Shown here in pieces: positions 30,621-41,786 of a DNA stretch of 64,000 nucleotides. Position 1 is the first letter of the stretch. Each line of letters begins with the position of its first letter. The notes under the pieces were generated by a model that ran no database searches, was not told where the DNA came from, and saw only the letters and a program-made list of their open reading frames with translations. Made by a program: the position numbers and the translations under genes. The DNA comes from Argyresthia goedartella. Taxonomy: Eukaryota; Arthropoda; Insecta; Lepidoptera; Argyresthiidae. Where the stretch lies: positions 31,061,674-31,125,673 of the forward strand of contig OX463808.1 of the NCBI GenBank assembly GCA_949825045.1, given 5' to 3'.

Positions 30621-32771
30621 TCACGATGTGATTTTATCACCGATAGAAAGTCAGATGGACACCGATAGTTTTTAGTGATTATAAGACTACAAATTGAAGA
30701 TTATTTATTGCCTGGATTAACAAACAGGCTAAATTTTATCCCTGAAATTCCATGGGATCGGGAAATATAAAAATAACGTGCAAAAAATGTATAAACCCAT
30801 ACAAACTTAATGAAATGATGTAGTAAATAATCTCATAAAGCATATATGGCTATAATAGTCATACGGAACTGCCACGACTGTTTGTTCTTGTACCAACTAA
30901 CGAAAACAGTTGAAAGGTAAATTGTGTTTGTAAAATTATTTGGAACATCAAGATCGTAGCGTATTACGTATCTTTGAACAGAGATTATTTTAAACCTTTT
31001 TTCAGTGCAGTGACTTGTACTTATAGAAGTAAGTAAGTAATGAAAAAGTGAGTTAGCAGTTCATTAGGTTATCATTTAATTTTAATTATAGGCTAGATGT
31101 AATAGGCTTTGGAGTTTTCTGTATTCAGGATGCTCACAAGTGATGACTTGTGAGGGTGATATTGATAGAAGAGGGGGCGCGGCACGGTGGGGCTTTGCAT
31201 GCCTTTGTCGCCAGTCAAGTTGTGTTTTCTTGGGAAAAGAGTAAAATAATTAATTAATTTTTTGATTGATGTAATGTTATGTTATAAAAAATTGGTTGTC
31301 ATAAGGTGAACGCTTAGGCCGATCGTGCCTCTCTATCGCTTATTCCGTGCTCTCGCTTGCACGCTCGGCTCAGGCGGAATGTGTATATAATATACGTCCA
31401 TTGATTTATAAGACGTCATCACGTCAATAATACTTTTGATGACTACTAAGGAGTTTTGCATTTTCAGTGGATTTACAAACAATAATTGCGGTTTGGAAGA
31501 TCTTGATGATCATGTACCGCTGCTGTATAAATGCTGTTTGAGTATTACAATCAAGCATCAGCTAGATTGTAATAACTTATTTTTAATGAATTTAATCTGT
31601 GATTTAGCAAATAAAGTATGAATAGAATTATCTTCCTCTTGCCGAGTCTTACCCTTAAATGAGCGGGATAGTGGAAAAAGGCACGAATCCCGAGCGATAT
31701 CCCGAAGCTGCGTAAAGAAAGAACGAGGTAAAGGGAAATATATATGAAAAAGTAACTGTTGGTCACAGGTATATTAAACAGAAATTTGTGTCATTAAATT
31801 TGTGAGTTATTGATCTAATCACTTACTTAACTGAGTAAAGTAAGGTAATGATTAGGTATGCATTACAGAGACTTCTGTCATAGCTGCGACACGGCCATTA
31901 TGACCATAACACATCTTCATGTCAGTTGTGCATTATCCTTAAACTATTGAAAAAAAATACAGCACAGTCTGCGTCTGATCATACCTGATTAAACCAGTTA
32001 ATTGATCAACACTCATTGATAGAGTGTATCCAGATGCTTTTGAACTCAAATATATTTTTGGTCATGAAAGTATCATTACGTCACTGTTTTGAACAGTCAA
32101 CTGTTATATCATGAATTTGTCATTGCCTAATTAATCAAAATATTACAGCCAATGCAGAGCGTATCCAATACCTAAATAAACAAATCTTGTTTGTCAGTTC
32201 TACCAATCTCAAATAAGATTATCACCACAAAAGCAGATGACAGTAAGTGTCACATTTGTGGTCTTAGAGCTACACTAGCTCACCAACATGTGCATTGTCT
32301 CCAAGGATCACTTCACATTGTTAAACCATAGCTCTCTCTGGTATTTAGCAAGACCCAACGTGTTCATACGAACGCTTTGAATCACTCTTGTCTGTCGCTT
32401 CAGTAAGACGTGTAAATGGATAAAGCCAATTTACTAGGATTTACGGTTTGTGATGCTAGAAGGCGAAAAAGGGAAACAGAAGGCATTCTGGTTACAGTAT
32501 CCTCTGAATGAACAGAGATTCTTAAAAGGTAAGTTTGTGATACTGAAGGTAGACTTGACTTGAGGCAATATCCCAGTATCATTTTTAATGATTTTCGAAT
32601 GACTATAGCACCATTTCGAATTGTTGGAAATAATGGGGCCTCACATAACACTTCAAGATACCAACTAACATTCATTTAGCGATACCACATGAACGTAAAA
32701 CTACTGGCTGGCTTGGTTATGTCCATCCAGGCATAATTCTTTGTAATGTTATATGAGCACTTATTAGCAAC
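30621..32771. other. No gene recognised
   Basis: AT-rich DNA. Frames such as 32400-32675 (minus, 91 codons) have no known domain. No repeats shared with other parts of the window were noticed. Confidence 0.35.
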
Positions 32772-33477
32772 AAAAAAGTCAAAGTCAAAGTCAAAGTCAA
32801 AGTACTTTATTACTGTAGATATTTACATATACTTAGCAAACGTAATTTTTTGCCTCTTCTCTACATTGGACCACTGTGGGAGAGGAAGGGCGTAGAAACT
32901 CCCAGAGATTGATTTTTAGATCTCTTTTAAAAATAGGTTTTGCTTAACTAATACAATTATGTATTTTTTTATTTAATAAGCAGGCAATAATAAATAATTA
33001 CAAAATTATTAACAGCGAGGTCTGTGTTGAACTAGATTAACCCCATACAGTCCTGTCATTTAAGTAATCTCGAACATTGTAATATCCCTTTTTCGATAAA
33101 GTCGCTTTAACATGCTTTTTAAATTGCTCAAATGGCAATTTCAAAATCTCCAGAGGTATCTTATTATAGTAGAGAATGTACTGACCCTTGAAAGAATTGC
33201 TAACCTTCGCGAGTCTAAATCGGGGCGCACACAGTCTGTGATTATTTCTTAGGTTAACATTGCAGCTATCGCTAAGTTTGGTAAATGTAAGGTTCTTGCG
33301 TACATACATTATATTTTCGAAAATAAATTGACTAGCTACAGTTAGTATGTCAATTTCTTTAAAAAGCTCTCTTAGGGAGTCTGTTCGTTTTAAATTATAA
33401 ATTGCTCGAATAGCTCTTTTCTGTAAAATAAAAATAGTTTGAATATCCGCTGCATTCCCCCACAACATGATACCAAA
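32772..33477 (-). pseudogene. Daphne/Jockey-like LINE 3' part with (GACTTT)n tail
   Basis: The minus-strand frame 33468-33037 gives LWGNAADIQTIFILQKRAIR, then RELFKEIDILTVASQFIFE and the C-terminus YYNVRDYLNDRTVWG. It is an open 143-codon end of the polymerase protein, with the UTR following down to about 32800 and a tail of GACTTT units at 32776-32802. It aligns with 3170-3690 and, more weakly, 54690-54965, but each copy has a different tail unit. The copy is 5'-truncated at about 33477 and lacks all catalytic motifs. Confidence 0.85.
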
Positions 33478-34169
33478 GATAGAAAATGTACTATAATTTA
33501 AATAGGCGTTACTTCTATTTATGATATTCTAACCTAATTCTTATGATCTAACTAACTAATTGTTCACCATTGTCCAAATCTTTGAAAGGTGTTGTCAGCC
33601 TGCTAAGTATATATTTATCCATAACCCATTGACTAGTGTACATTTGTTTAAAATATTTCCTTGAAATGAAAAAAAAACATTTCATTTAAGAACCAAACGC
33701 AAATCAATTTTATCATCTGTCTCTCTCATCAACTCATCACAAAATAATATGAAGACATGGGTAGGATCACAATGTAATCTTCATCGCCTCCCATGAGGGG
33801 TAGATAACTCACTAGAGCACAGTGCAGTGGTGTGGCTGAAATACATTACCACACAGCCCCCGCCAAATCAACATGCCATCGCCAGTACTGGCACGACTGA
33901 TACGACGCACACTGATGTGGTGCAGCTGAAGTAATACATCTTAAATAACCTGCCGGTAAATTGATCACCTCAAAGTTAGCAAGGTCATTGCCCGATGCAT
34001 CATCTAGGTACTGGAAGAAATATCGCACGTGTTCTCCTCGCACAACCTTGACAGTATGAAGTTAGCCACAGTCATGATTGTCATTGTTCATAGTTTCCTT
34101 ACCTAACATAGTATCGTAACGTAGGTAAAAATCAGCCAATACGTTAAATAACATTTCCAATTTGAATCC
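33478..34169. other. No gene recognised
   Basis: A 65-codon minus-strand frame (34043-33846) looks protein-like (VRYFFQYLDDASGNDLANFE) but matches nothing I know. It sits in a GC-richer patch of about 300 bp, so a decayed element is possible. Confidence 0.35.
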
Positions 34170-34221
34170 TTTGAGTAATAATGTATAAATACTTAAGAGT
34201 ATTTATACATTAATGCTCAAA
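34170..34221. repeat. Snap-back hairpin, 22 of 24 bp paired
   Basis: 34170-34193 pairs with 34198-34221 around the loop TAAG; the inner 15 bp (AATGTATAAATACT and neighbours) are perfect. Confidence 0.85.
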
Positions 34222-35261
34222 GTTTGAATCTATCAATATAGTACTTGCAAGGTAACGACAACGTTGTGATTATCAATGCCTAGTAGTGTTATTCAACTAT
34301 TATGCGTTTATTACTAAAATTCATCCGTAATCTTTATTCTCATCAACAAACACTGCACCTGAGTCATAATGAAAAATAAAGGACTTCAAATGTGGAGCCT
34401 GGCATACCTACCTATAAGTTGCAAGTTCCTAAAATTATGTATTTTGGTGTACACCTATGGAAAATATGCCAATCGACAAAGAAGAAGACAAACAAAAAAT
34501 CAGCTTTCACAAAATGTTGTAAAGTACATCACTTACGACATGTTTTCAAAGAGTATTTCTTGTTTGTTATTATATTCTCTGTCGATTTGCTCATATTGTA
34601 TAGTACACAAAAATAGGTACTTACATTACAACTTTGGGTATGCCAAGGAGGTTCGTTGCCTTTGCTCACGAAATGATTCAATTTCTCGAATGGGGCTCGA
34701 CTACGGGTCTACAGGCGCTCAGGCCTGGGGCAGATGCGGTAACGGACAGTTCGTGACGTCTCGTCGCTAGATCCACCCGAAGTAGAAGATGGCTCAGCTG
34801 GCGCGAGTTTACTTCTTCCTGTGTTCTTCATCTGCGAGTTCAGGAGCTATCGGGTCACTGCATTCTCAGTTCCGTGATGGTGGCAGCGGCTTTCTGAAAT
34901 GCAGAGACAAAGGACCGTGCCTACCTATTCACTTGTTTTCTTTGGCTATTTGGTAGCGATCTTAATCAGTAGGTATGCTGTGTAATTTAATGTTTTATAT
35001 GTGCGTGTTAGGCATGAATTTCAGCTGAATACAACGATTTCCTAATATGTCAAACGAGCCAAGTAGAACGCGATTTTGTGGGTGGAGGGACAAGGCTCAT
35101 GCAGGTGAAATAGGATGGTGTAGTATGGTGTGATTTTTTTGCATCATATCATTGTAAATAATGTGATGAAAGTGTAAAATGGGTACACGAATGGGGGTGA
35201 GTAGCGGGACCCACGTGTTGGAGCGCGGTGCGATGCGCGTGCCGGCGTGGCGCTATCACAT
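34222..35261. other. No gene recognised
   Basis: A 133-codon plus-strand frame (34369-34770) and an overlapping frame show no known domain. A GC-rich patch lies at 34690-34800. Confidence 0.35.
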
Positions 35262-35625
35262 TCGCTTGACTTCTTCTTCTTCGGGTGCCATCTCCTTTCG
35301 GAGGTTGGAGATCATTGGGGCAATCTGCACACGGGATACTGCCTTCCGGAATGTGGATGTTGTGCTCATCCCGAATCATTCTCGGAGGTTTTTAAGTCAG
35401 GATGTACGTCGGCGACCGGGTCTTCTGCGTCCCTGTATTTTTCCCTGCATTATCAGCTGGAGCAGATTATATTTGCTGTTTTGCATCACGAGTGCAAAAT
35501 ATTGCAACTTCCTGCCTTTAATTGTCCTCATCAGCTCAAATCCTTTCTTCATTCTCTCAAAGACTGCAACTTTCATTATTATATCTGTTCATGATATCTT
35601 GAACATCCTTCTGTAAACCCACATT
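35262..35625 (-). pseudogene. RTE-like LINE protein, C-terminal remnant
   Basis: On the minus strand, 35560-35262 reads TIKGRKLQYFALVMQNSKYN, then LLQLIMQGKIQGRRRPGRRR followed by TS, LKNLRE and AVSRVQIAPMISNLRKEMAP. This is the C-terminal tail of the endonuclease/reverse transcriptase proteins of RTE-type elements, which end in an arginine-rich GKR.GRRR block and a short I.A..I.N.R segment. The line is broken by two stops. No catalytic part is left. The plus-strand frames over the same DNA are shadows. Confidence 0.75.
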
Positions 35626-37654
35626 TACTAACCACTTACACATTGTTTAAATTAGGGCCAATGCTTCAGCTCTGTACAGGGGGATTGAAATCATGAAATA
35701 ATAACATCTTTGAAATTAACTACTCACATAAATATGAATTAACTTTGTGCGTTATCAAATTATTCACTTAGTAAACAAAGTAAAATAAGCTAACGATTAG
35801 GTATGCTTGACAGAGGCTTCTGGCGAAGCTGCGACTTACCTAGTTAATTAATGTAAAAGTAACTGTGTTGTGATTTTCGAGTTATGAGCTGAGAAAAACT
35901 GGGCAAAAAAAGAACCATTAAAACCCCTCCACCGCCCTGGAAGTAATCGGGTAAAGTAATGGGGGTAATCGAGTTAAATTAATTTGACGCTATAAAGGGG
36001 ACCTACATTTACCTACAATTTAATGCATGTTTAACTTAGCTTTTAGCCTTTTGCCTCTATAGGAAAGAAAAACCCTTAATGATAGGCGTCACCTAAAATT
36101 CAGACAAAAATATTTACATAATTCTAGTTCCACCAGGATAGAATTTTCAGTAAAATGTAAGTACGTCTGTCAATTAGAACAGTTTTGTCACATGAGAGAG
36201 GGAAGAACTGCCATTTTGTACGGTTTGACCTGTTACAAAATAACAGCCCTGCCCGCGTTTTAGGTTCGCACATGTTAAACGAAATGCGCGGAACTCGAAC
36301 AAGGCATCTTTTGTTTATGCGACCCATAAGTATATGCTTTTTAAGATGGAAAATGAAAATCAAATGGAAGTAGACTGGTACTGTCGAGAACAGCCATTCA
36401 TTTTTACTCAACTGCAGCGAAGTGGAAAGGAAAAGGGTATTTGTTTGACCTGTATGTATTGTATATTTCTATGTATGTATGTAGGTGTATTGCTGTGTCC
36501 CCTCGTAACAACTCAACGCCTCAACCGATTTTGATAAACGATGCGTCATCGTTATCACATTCGACTTGATTATATTTAAAAAAAATGGCGGAGTTTATTC
36601 ACTTAAATTTGCTGGCTAAAAAAACTATTTTCAAAGCCCCTCGAGTGTGGTTTCATAAAATAAAAGGCAAGTACAGAATTATTTACTAATATCGCACAAA
36701 CTATGAATAAAACACCTTAGTTTAAATGATAATTTACAGAATTTTCGTAATTTTGGACTAAAAAGAAGGATATATATAGCGTGATTAAAAAGAAACGACT
36801 GCGGTACACTAAGCACAAAACAAACAGACAATACTTAACGTGATTAATTATTGAGATTCGTTAAAAATTTACAGTACAGTGATTTTGAATTAGAAAAAAA
36901 TATGGAGGTGCAATACAATTTAATTTAATTTTACATTCTACTAAATTAATTTTATCGGCTCTCAATAATAACGTTAAGTCTTATCTTTTGGTGTTGTGCT
37001 TCTTAGTGTACCGCAGCCGAAATTTTTTGTTGTTTTCATTATGCATTTTTGGATCTAAATTTCGGGCACCAAAATCTGCAAAAATTATATTTTTTTTTTT
37101 TTTAAATCTCTAAGGCCATAATGACCATCTGTATCTACACCAGTTGAATAAACAACAAGGCAGCCACGTTATTAGAGTCTTTATGTAAGAAAATTCGAAC
37201 TGAATTTTCACCAGAAATATTGAGTAGAAAACCCTATGCAAAACAAAAGTTCGTTATTTTACAATATTTTTTGGGATTCATTTGTCGAGTTAATAAATTT
37301 ATTAACGTACTTCTAATGAACGAAACCCAGCTGACCAAAATGTAATTATTTATTACTGACCTCCCTAAAATATGACCTTTTAGCCGGAGGCCCTACAAAA
37401 CGCCTGACTCAGGGGAGCCCTATCTCATTTCGCTGGAGCTTCAATTTTTCAAAGGTAAAGCGGTGTTCACATACATCATTTTGCTTCAACTTTTCAGGAT
37501 TATGTCCAAAGTTGCTGTCACCGAATCCACATGGGAAAAATTTAATATGCAATTAATTAGTTCTAACCATAAATTCCCTTTATAAAGGGAAATATTAAAC
37601 TGCACATCAATAATACTAATTTGTACAGAAAAATTACTGAATTTCACGGGAAAT
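35626..37654. other. No gene recognised
   Basis: AT-rich DNA. The words GCCTCAACCGATTTTGATAA near 36521 occur in lepidopteran MITEs but no ends were found. Short frames at 36124-36534 overlap on both strands and look accidental. Confidence 0.35.
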
Positions 37655-37745
37655 ATCGGGGCAAAATACTGCGGTAGCTTAGGTGAAGTTTATCCTTCGT
37701 ATTAGGTTGAACATGTAAGAACAACAAAAATACTTAAAACATAAA
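37655..37745 (+). repeat. CTGCGGTAGC foldback family, partial copy
   Basis: GGGCAAAATACTGCGGTAGC, TTAGGTGAAG, then CCTTCGTATTAGGTTGAACA and TGTAAGAACAACAAAAATAC follow the order of the right arm at 20515-20405 read in reverse. The opposite arm is missing. Confidence 0.7.
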
Positions 37746-37846
37746 AAAGTGTTTTTACTGATCCTTTTTTGCTGTGGAAATCAGTATTTTTTCTGTGCGA
37801 TTAAATATAGCCCTTTATAAATACGCAAACTGATATCGACGACCTT

Positions 37847-38057
37847 TGTGGCGCTGCGATTGTGGCTTTGCCTACCATGAGAGAGTTCCCGGGTTCGATT
37901 CCCGGCTGGGGATACAGAAAAAAAATACCCCGGGTCTTTGATGTTTATATTTGTATGACGTCGGTGTTTCTGGTTCCCACGACAAAGGGTATCCTAGTGT
38001 AACGCCAGAAGCAATGTGAGTGCCTGTATATGAAGGTTTATATTTTTTTATATTATT
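37847..38057 (+). repeat. SINE family C, full length
   Basis: A tRNA-like head is clear: GTGGCGCTGCGATTGTGGCT (A-box region) and GAGTTCCCGGGTTCGATTCCC (B-box GGTTCGATTCC). The body contains GGTCTTTGATGTTTATATTT and CTGGTTCCCACGACAAAGGG and ends AT-rich at the 5-bp duplication of the adjacent LTR element. Confidence 0.85.
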
Positions 38058-38062
38058 GTATT

Positions 38063-38346
38063 TTTGGATCCGAAGCGATTTAGTCTTTAAAAAAAAAACA
38101 ATTATTTTAACCTAAAAATAACATTTCGTCTTTTAATTAATTATTAAAACAATTTTACGATCAAACTAACAAAGGAACATAATCGACACATAAACCAAAT
38201 AAAAACAATAGAAAGGGTTCACCGATAACTACAGATCACACCGGCGTTACGTAGATGTCCGCGCGCGGCGACGGTTGGCGAGGAAAAGAGACCCGGGCAG
38301 GCGGCGTGCTGGCTTTTAAACCGGGTCTGGCACCTCATCCCTTACA
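38063..38346 (-). repeat. 3' LTR of the Gypsy-like element
   Basis: On the minus strand it starts TGTAAGGGATGAGGTGCC and ends near GGATCCAAA. It contains AAAAGCCAGCACGCCGCCTG and a GC-rich stretch CGCCGCGCGCGGACATC near its start, followed by AT-rich DNA. It is 284 bp long and differs from the 5' LTR by a 3-bp deletion in CCGGCGGCG, one or two run-length changes and two substitutions. Confidence 0.9.
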
Positions 38347-38804
38347 CGGCCTCTCCTGACTATGCGTCGCGCCCGACGGCATCTGATAGATCTGGTAGGC
38401 AGTCTCTCGTGACACCGGAAGGTTCGGCTGCTTGGTGTAGCTCTGCATTCCCGTCGTGGGCAGGCGGCGAGCTTACTGTGGAGTCATCTCGATTGCTGGC
38501 AAGAGTATCGTCCACCGTAGAATCGTCATCTGTAATTAGAAGGACACATGAGAACATTGTCAACTTTTAAAACTCTGCCAATTTCTTGCATTCATCTATC
38601 TTCCAAGGCCTCCTTTCAGCAACCAAACACACTCGGTCTATTGATTCATAAAACACAAAGATTCTTTCTTAGCATTTCATGGATCGTTGTTCTTATCATT
38701 TGTCACAATAATCACCTAGCACACATCTTAATCTTAATCATCAACAATTCAACACACATTCATCTTTCTCATGGATCCATATCATTCATCACGCTATAAT
38801 GTAG

Positions 38805-39085
38805 GGCAAACATCCCGCAGTTTGTTTGCCGGTAGGTACGTCCCGCAGTCTATCCTCTACATGAACAATAGACACATGTATAGGGCGAGCATCCCGCAGT
38901 TTACTCGCCAATTGGTACGTCCCGCAGTCCGTCCTCTACACATGGGTGGCCAGGCCACTCTTCGTGGGGCTGGTCAGGCACCCCGCAGTTTGCCTGACGT
39001 AGAACATCCCGCAGTCCGTCTGCTGCCGCACACGTTAGACACCCCGCAGTTTGTCTAACATAGAACATCCCGCAGTCTGTTCTAT
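38805..39085 (-). promoter_or_regulatory. Array of stem-loops with constant ACTGCGGG loop
   Basis: CCCGCAGT (plus strand; ACTGCGGG on the sense RNA) occurs eight times between 38814 and 39076. Five occurrences sit in the loop of an 8-bp stem: 38805-38830 (GGCAAACA/TGTTTGCC), 38884-38909 (GGCGAG../..CTCGCC), 38973-38998 (GTCAGGCA/TGCCTGAC), 39034-39059 (GTTAGACA/TGTCTAAC) and 39060-39085 (ATAGAACA/TGTTCTAT). The stems differ in sequence but stay paired; the one mismatch on the plus strand (second stem) is a G-U pair on the sense RNA. The other three occurrences alternate with these and pair poorly. Two stem-loops overlap the last codons and stop of the integrase frame. Function unknown; a packaging or protein-binding RNA signal is one possibility. 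Confidence 0.75.
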
Positions 39086-39715
39086 CAACTGAGTACCAGT
39101 GCACTCATGCTCAAAAAATGCAGCGCAGGTGTCGGGACTCCACTCTCCTTGCCATGGCACCATGTATTGAGCCGCAGCCTGAGTAATCTTCCCGTAGGAA
39201 CCACTCATGAGACGCAGCTCGTAGCGTCCACTCGGCAGCGCACGTATGACCTTGTAGGGGCCACACATGCCAGGATCCAGCTTGCCCGTAGACTGTGAAT
39301 ACTTTATAACGAACACCATGTCATCAACATTAAACACACGAGGTGGGCGCCTGTTCCGATTAACGTACTGATCCTGCCGAATCTGGTTACGTTTCAGTAA
39401 GTCGGTGGCCCGACTTCTACGTAGCTCCCGTTGCGCCTCACGGTTTGGTTCCGAATCCTCTAGAGCCACATCACGTATGAGCGATCGAATCACAGGGGTG
39501 GTGGTGTCTGTTCCAATCATCAGGTTCAGAGCGGAAGCTTGAGTCGTCTTTCGCTTGGTGATGTTGAGGATTAACTGAAGCTTCCAAAGTGTTCCCGACC
39601 AGTCACTCCCTCTATGGTTCGCTTCGATGCGGATAATGTTCAGGACCATCCGAGCATAACGCTCCACTTGACTTGGCAATTCGCCACGCGAGACAAACAT
39701 TCTTTGTCCTCCCAC
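39035..39715 (-). pseudogene. Gypsy-like integrase, C-terminal part
   Basis: The 226-codon frame begins within the integrase core: VLNIIRIEANHRGSDWSGTL and LNITKRKTTQASALNLMIGT (residues about 24-70) correspond to the region after the last catalytic acid where the host-element 'S.FEL..G' segment lies. RPPRVFNVDDMVFV (about 123-136) and GPYKVIRALPSGRYEL (152-167) form the GPY/F-type C-terminal module of Gypsy integrases. The HHCC finger and the DDE residues are missing, so it cannot integrate DNA. Its first dozen codons overlap the end of the gag frame in another register; its last 20 codons are made of stem-loop array sequence. The frame has stayed open, consistent with a recent origin. Confidence 0.85.
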
Positions 39716-40176
39716 CGATTGGCTTTTCGGGCGCGGTCCACTTCATCACACCATGCGTCAATATCATGAATCGCGGGATCAAAGTTTGATATGTAATAGT
39801 TGTGCGTGCGAATGGGATTGATAGAATGGATCGTGTCCACAATTGCCTGCGTGGTAGATGAGGCGGATGGTTCCGACGGTGGAACGGGGGTAGAAGTAAA
39901 TTTATTTTCGATCGATTCTAATCGCGACAAAATAGTGTCCAAAGTTCTGTCCCAAGCGTCGGGGTTTTCATGACATGTTCGCGGTACATCAGGCGTACGT
40001 GTCGCGGGTAAACGCGGCGGAGTTACAAGGGACCGCGTTCGAGATCGTGTTCGAACGACAGGGCGTCGCGATTTTGCGCGTGATCGTTCGCGAGACCTAT
40101 AACGCGTACGATGACGTCGGTGCGATCTGTCGCACGATCTACTACGCGTTCTCTTTCGTGAACTATGCGTGTGCAT
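39640..40176 (-). pseudogene. Gag N-terminal part, serine-arginine-rich
   Basis: The frame starts at 40176 and opens with a strongly basic SR-type stretch (RKRTRSRSCDRSHRRHRTR, residues about 7-25, continuing to 37), then RTRSRTRSLVTPPRLP, a helix-like LDTILSRLESIENKF (about 82-96), and YISNFDPAIHDIDAWC (about 127-142), which looks like the start of a capsid domain with a conserved tryptophan. It ends at a stop at 39640 after the deletion junction near 39690, where the sequence changes to integrase. Capsid core and zinc knuckles are missing. Such an SR-rich start may bind RNA; that is inference. Confidence 0.75.
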
Positions 40177-40332
40177 AATTAGTTCAGCTCAGTATCGTAA
40201 ACCTCGCAGGAAATCAATGAGATCTGAACACAGGTATGGTTATGAGGTCCGAATGCGTTCCTTTGTTCTTATGAGCTTTATCTGGAATGTGAGCGGTCAA
40301 GGCTATTGCCAGGTTTGTATCACACTTCTGAT

Positions 40333-40619
40333 TTTGGATCTGAAGCGATTTAGTCTTTAAAAAAAAACAATTATTTTAACCTAAAAAATAACATTTCGTC
40401 TTTTAATTAATTATTAAAACAATTTTACGATCAAACTAACAAAGGAACATAATCGACACATAAACCAAATAAAAACAATAGAAAGGGTTCACCGATAACT
40501 ACAGATCACACCGGCGGCGTTACGTAGATGTCCGCGCGCGGCGACGGTTGGCGAGGAAAAGAGACCCGGGCAGGCGGCGTGCTGGCTTTTAAACCGGCTC
40601 TGGCACCTCATCCCTTACA
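40333..40619 (-). repeat. 5' LTR of the Gypsy-like element
   Basis: 287 bp, same structure as the 3' LTR, followed on the right by the GTATT duplication. It should carry the element's promoter and transcription start; TTTAAAAGCC on the minus strand near its start is a candidate core AT box, though this is weak evidence. Confidence 0.9.
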
Positions 40620-40624
40620 GTATT

Positions 40625-40850
40625 ATATTTTATTTATATTTTCATTCTCATGCAGTGTGACGACTAGAACATCGTGATTATATTCTCTTTGGTGACAACT
40701 ACCCCTTGCCTACATTGTATTGCCAGGTCTTGGATATGTGTTTGTGTGTGATGTCGTTGTTTCTGTTTCCCACGATACAGGATAACTTAGTGTGGGGCCA
40801 GAAGCAATGTAAGTGCATGTATATAAAGTTTATATTTTTATTGTCATTAG
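40625..40850 (+). repeat. SINE family C, 3' part
   Basis: GGTCTTGGATATGTGTTTGT, TTTCTGTTTCCCACGATACA and GTGTGGGGCCAGAAGCAATG match the SINE C body. The tRNA-like head is absent. Confidence 0.7.
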
Positions 40851-41481
40851 TATATTTTCTTGCGGCCATCGGGAGATAAAATGCACTTTTTCAGTGATGC
40901 TCCTTTTGCAAATGGCGGGATATCTTCCTTCCTTTGATCAATTGAAATGATCAATGAGTGAGTAAATTAGACAAACAAAATAACAGTTATCAATTCCGTG
41001 AACGATATACTTTGCGAGAACGAGTTCAAACTGCAAAATATAATTCTTCGACATTTGTTACATGGCAGACTTTATAAAAAAAAAAAAAAAAAGAAAAGTT
41101 AGAACCCTTTTACTTACGTTGTGTACAGTTCTTTCCTTACGGTGTGAAAATAAACTTGTTAAAACGGTGGTGTATAATTCATAGCTGCGTGGTGTCGACG
41201 AGGCAGCCAGCCAGCACCCGTGGCGTGCCGACCCCGCGGGGCGTGTTGACGCGGGAAAGTGAAGGACAGAGCTATGCGCTATAGCGCTATAGAAAGCTCT
41301 GTCTCTCACCTTTCGCGATACTAATCCCCCCCCTCCCCTCCCCGCCCTCGGTATGCTACGGGTGCTGAATTAGTTACACGGTCTTTCATTAGGTCGCTTA
41401 AAATGTACGATAAGTCGTAAGTTGAAAAGTTACGCGGATACCTAGTAAGAATTTTCACCTACAAAAATGCGTTTTTTTTTT
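40851..41481. other. No gene recognised
   Basis: Contains an A-run at 41077-41093 and a GC-rich patch at 41190-41350 with an imperfect palindrome around GCGCTATAGCGC. The 83-codon minus frame here has no known domain. Confidence 0.35.
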
Positions 41482-41786
41482 ATAATACCTTGGACACTAT
41501 TTACACACATTGATCTGGCCCCAAACTAGGATTCCCTGTATCGTGGGTACTAGACAACGAAACACATACTTATATATATAAATATCATACTTAGATAGAT
41601 AAACAACCATGACTAAGGTACATAAATATAAGGTAGATAAATATTATACTTAGATAGATAAACAACCATGACTAGGGTACAATCATCCGTTCTCATCAAA
41701 CAATTATTTGCCCCCACCGGGACCCGAACCCGGGACCCTTGGCTTCGTAGGCAGGGTCACTGCCGAGTCGGCCATTCGGGTCGTCC
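41482..41786 (-). repeat. SINE family B, full length with internal duplication
   Basis: On the minus strand the head reads GACGACCCGAATGGCCGACT and CTACGAAGCCAAGGGTCCCG, with B-box GGGTTCGGGTCCC; the body ends in TGTGTAAATAGTGTCCAAGG and TATTAT. The segment ATACTTAGATAGATAAACAA with CCATGACTA is present twice in tandem at 41588-41680. Confidence 0.85.

Larger units (their letters stand above)
38063..40619 (-). mobile_element. Non-autonomous LTR retrotransposon (Gypsy-like), complete with both LTRs
   Basis: Two direct terminal repeats (38063-38346 and 40333-40619) bound a 2-kb inside; GTATT is duplicated at 38058-38062 and 40620-40624. Coding runs on the minus strand, so the 5' LTR is the right one. 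The inside holds a gag start fused by deletion to the end of integrase; protease, reverse transcriptase and RNase H are gone, so the copy would need proteins from a relative. The two LTRs differ at only a few positions, indicating a recent insertion. A purine run AGGAGAGG (minus strand) next to the 3' LTR could prime plus-strand synthesis. No clear tRNA primer site beginning TGG was found beside the 5' LTR. Confidence 0.9.

Noticed and set aside
34369..34770. 133-codon plus-strand frame as a gene
   Set aside because: No recognisable domain, overlapped by another frame, and no splice or promoter context; likely chance.
34690..34800. GC-rich patch as a CpG-type promoter
   Set aside because: No TATA, Inr or downstream coding sequence could be identified.
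35179..35616. 145- and 115-codon plus-strand frames
   Set aside because: They are antisense shadows of the RTE-like remnant, whose motifs are readable on the minus strand.
38811..39077. CCCGCAGT repeats as a CRISPR-like or satellite array
   Set aside because: The constant part is only 8-10 bp, spacing is irregular, and the flanks pair with each other; a stem-loop array explains it better.
39975..40178. Plus-strand frame opposite gag
   Set aside because: Antisense to the SR-rich Gag start; arginine codons read in reverse stay open by composition.
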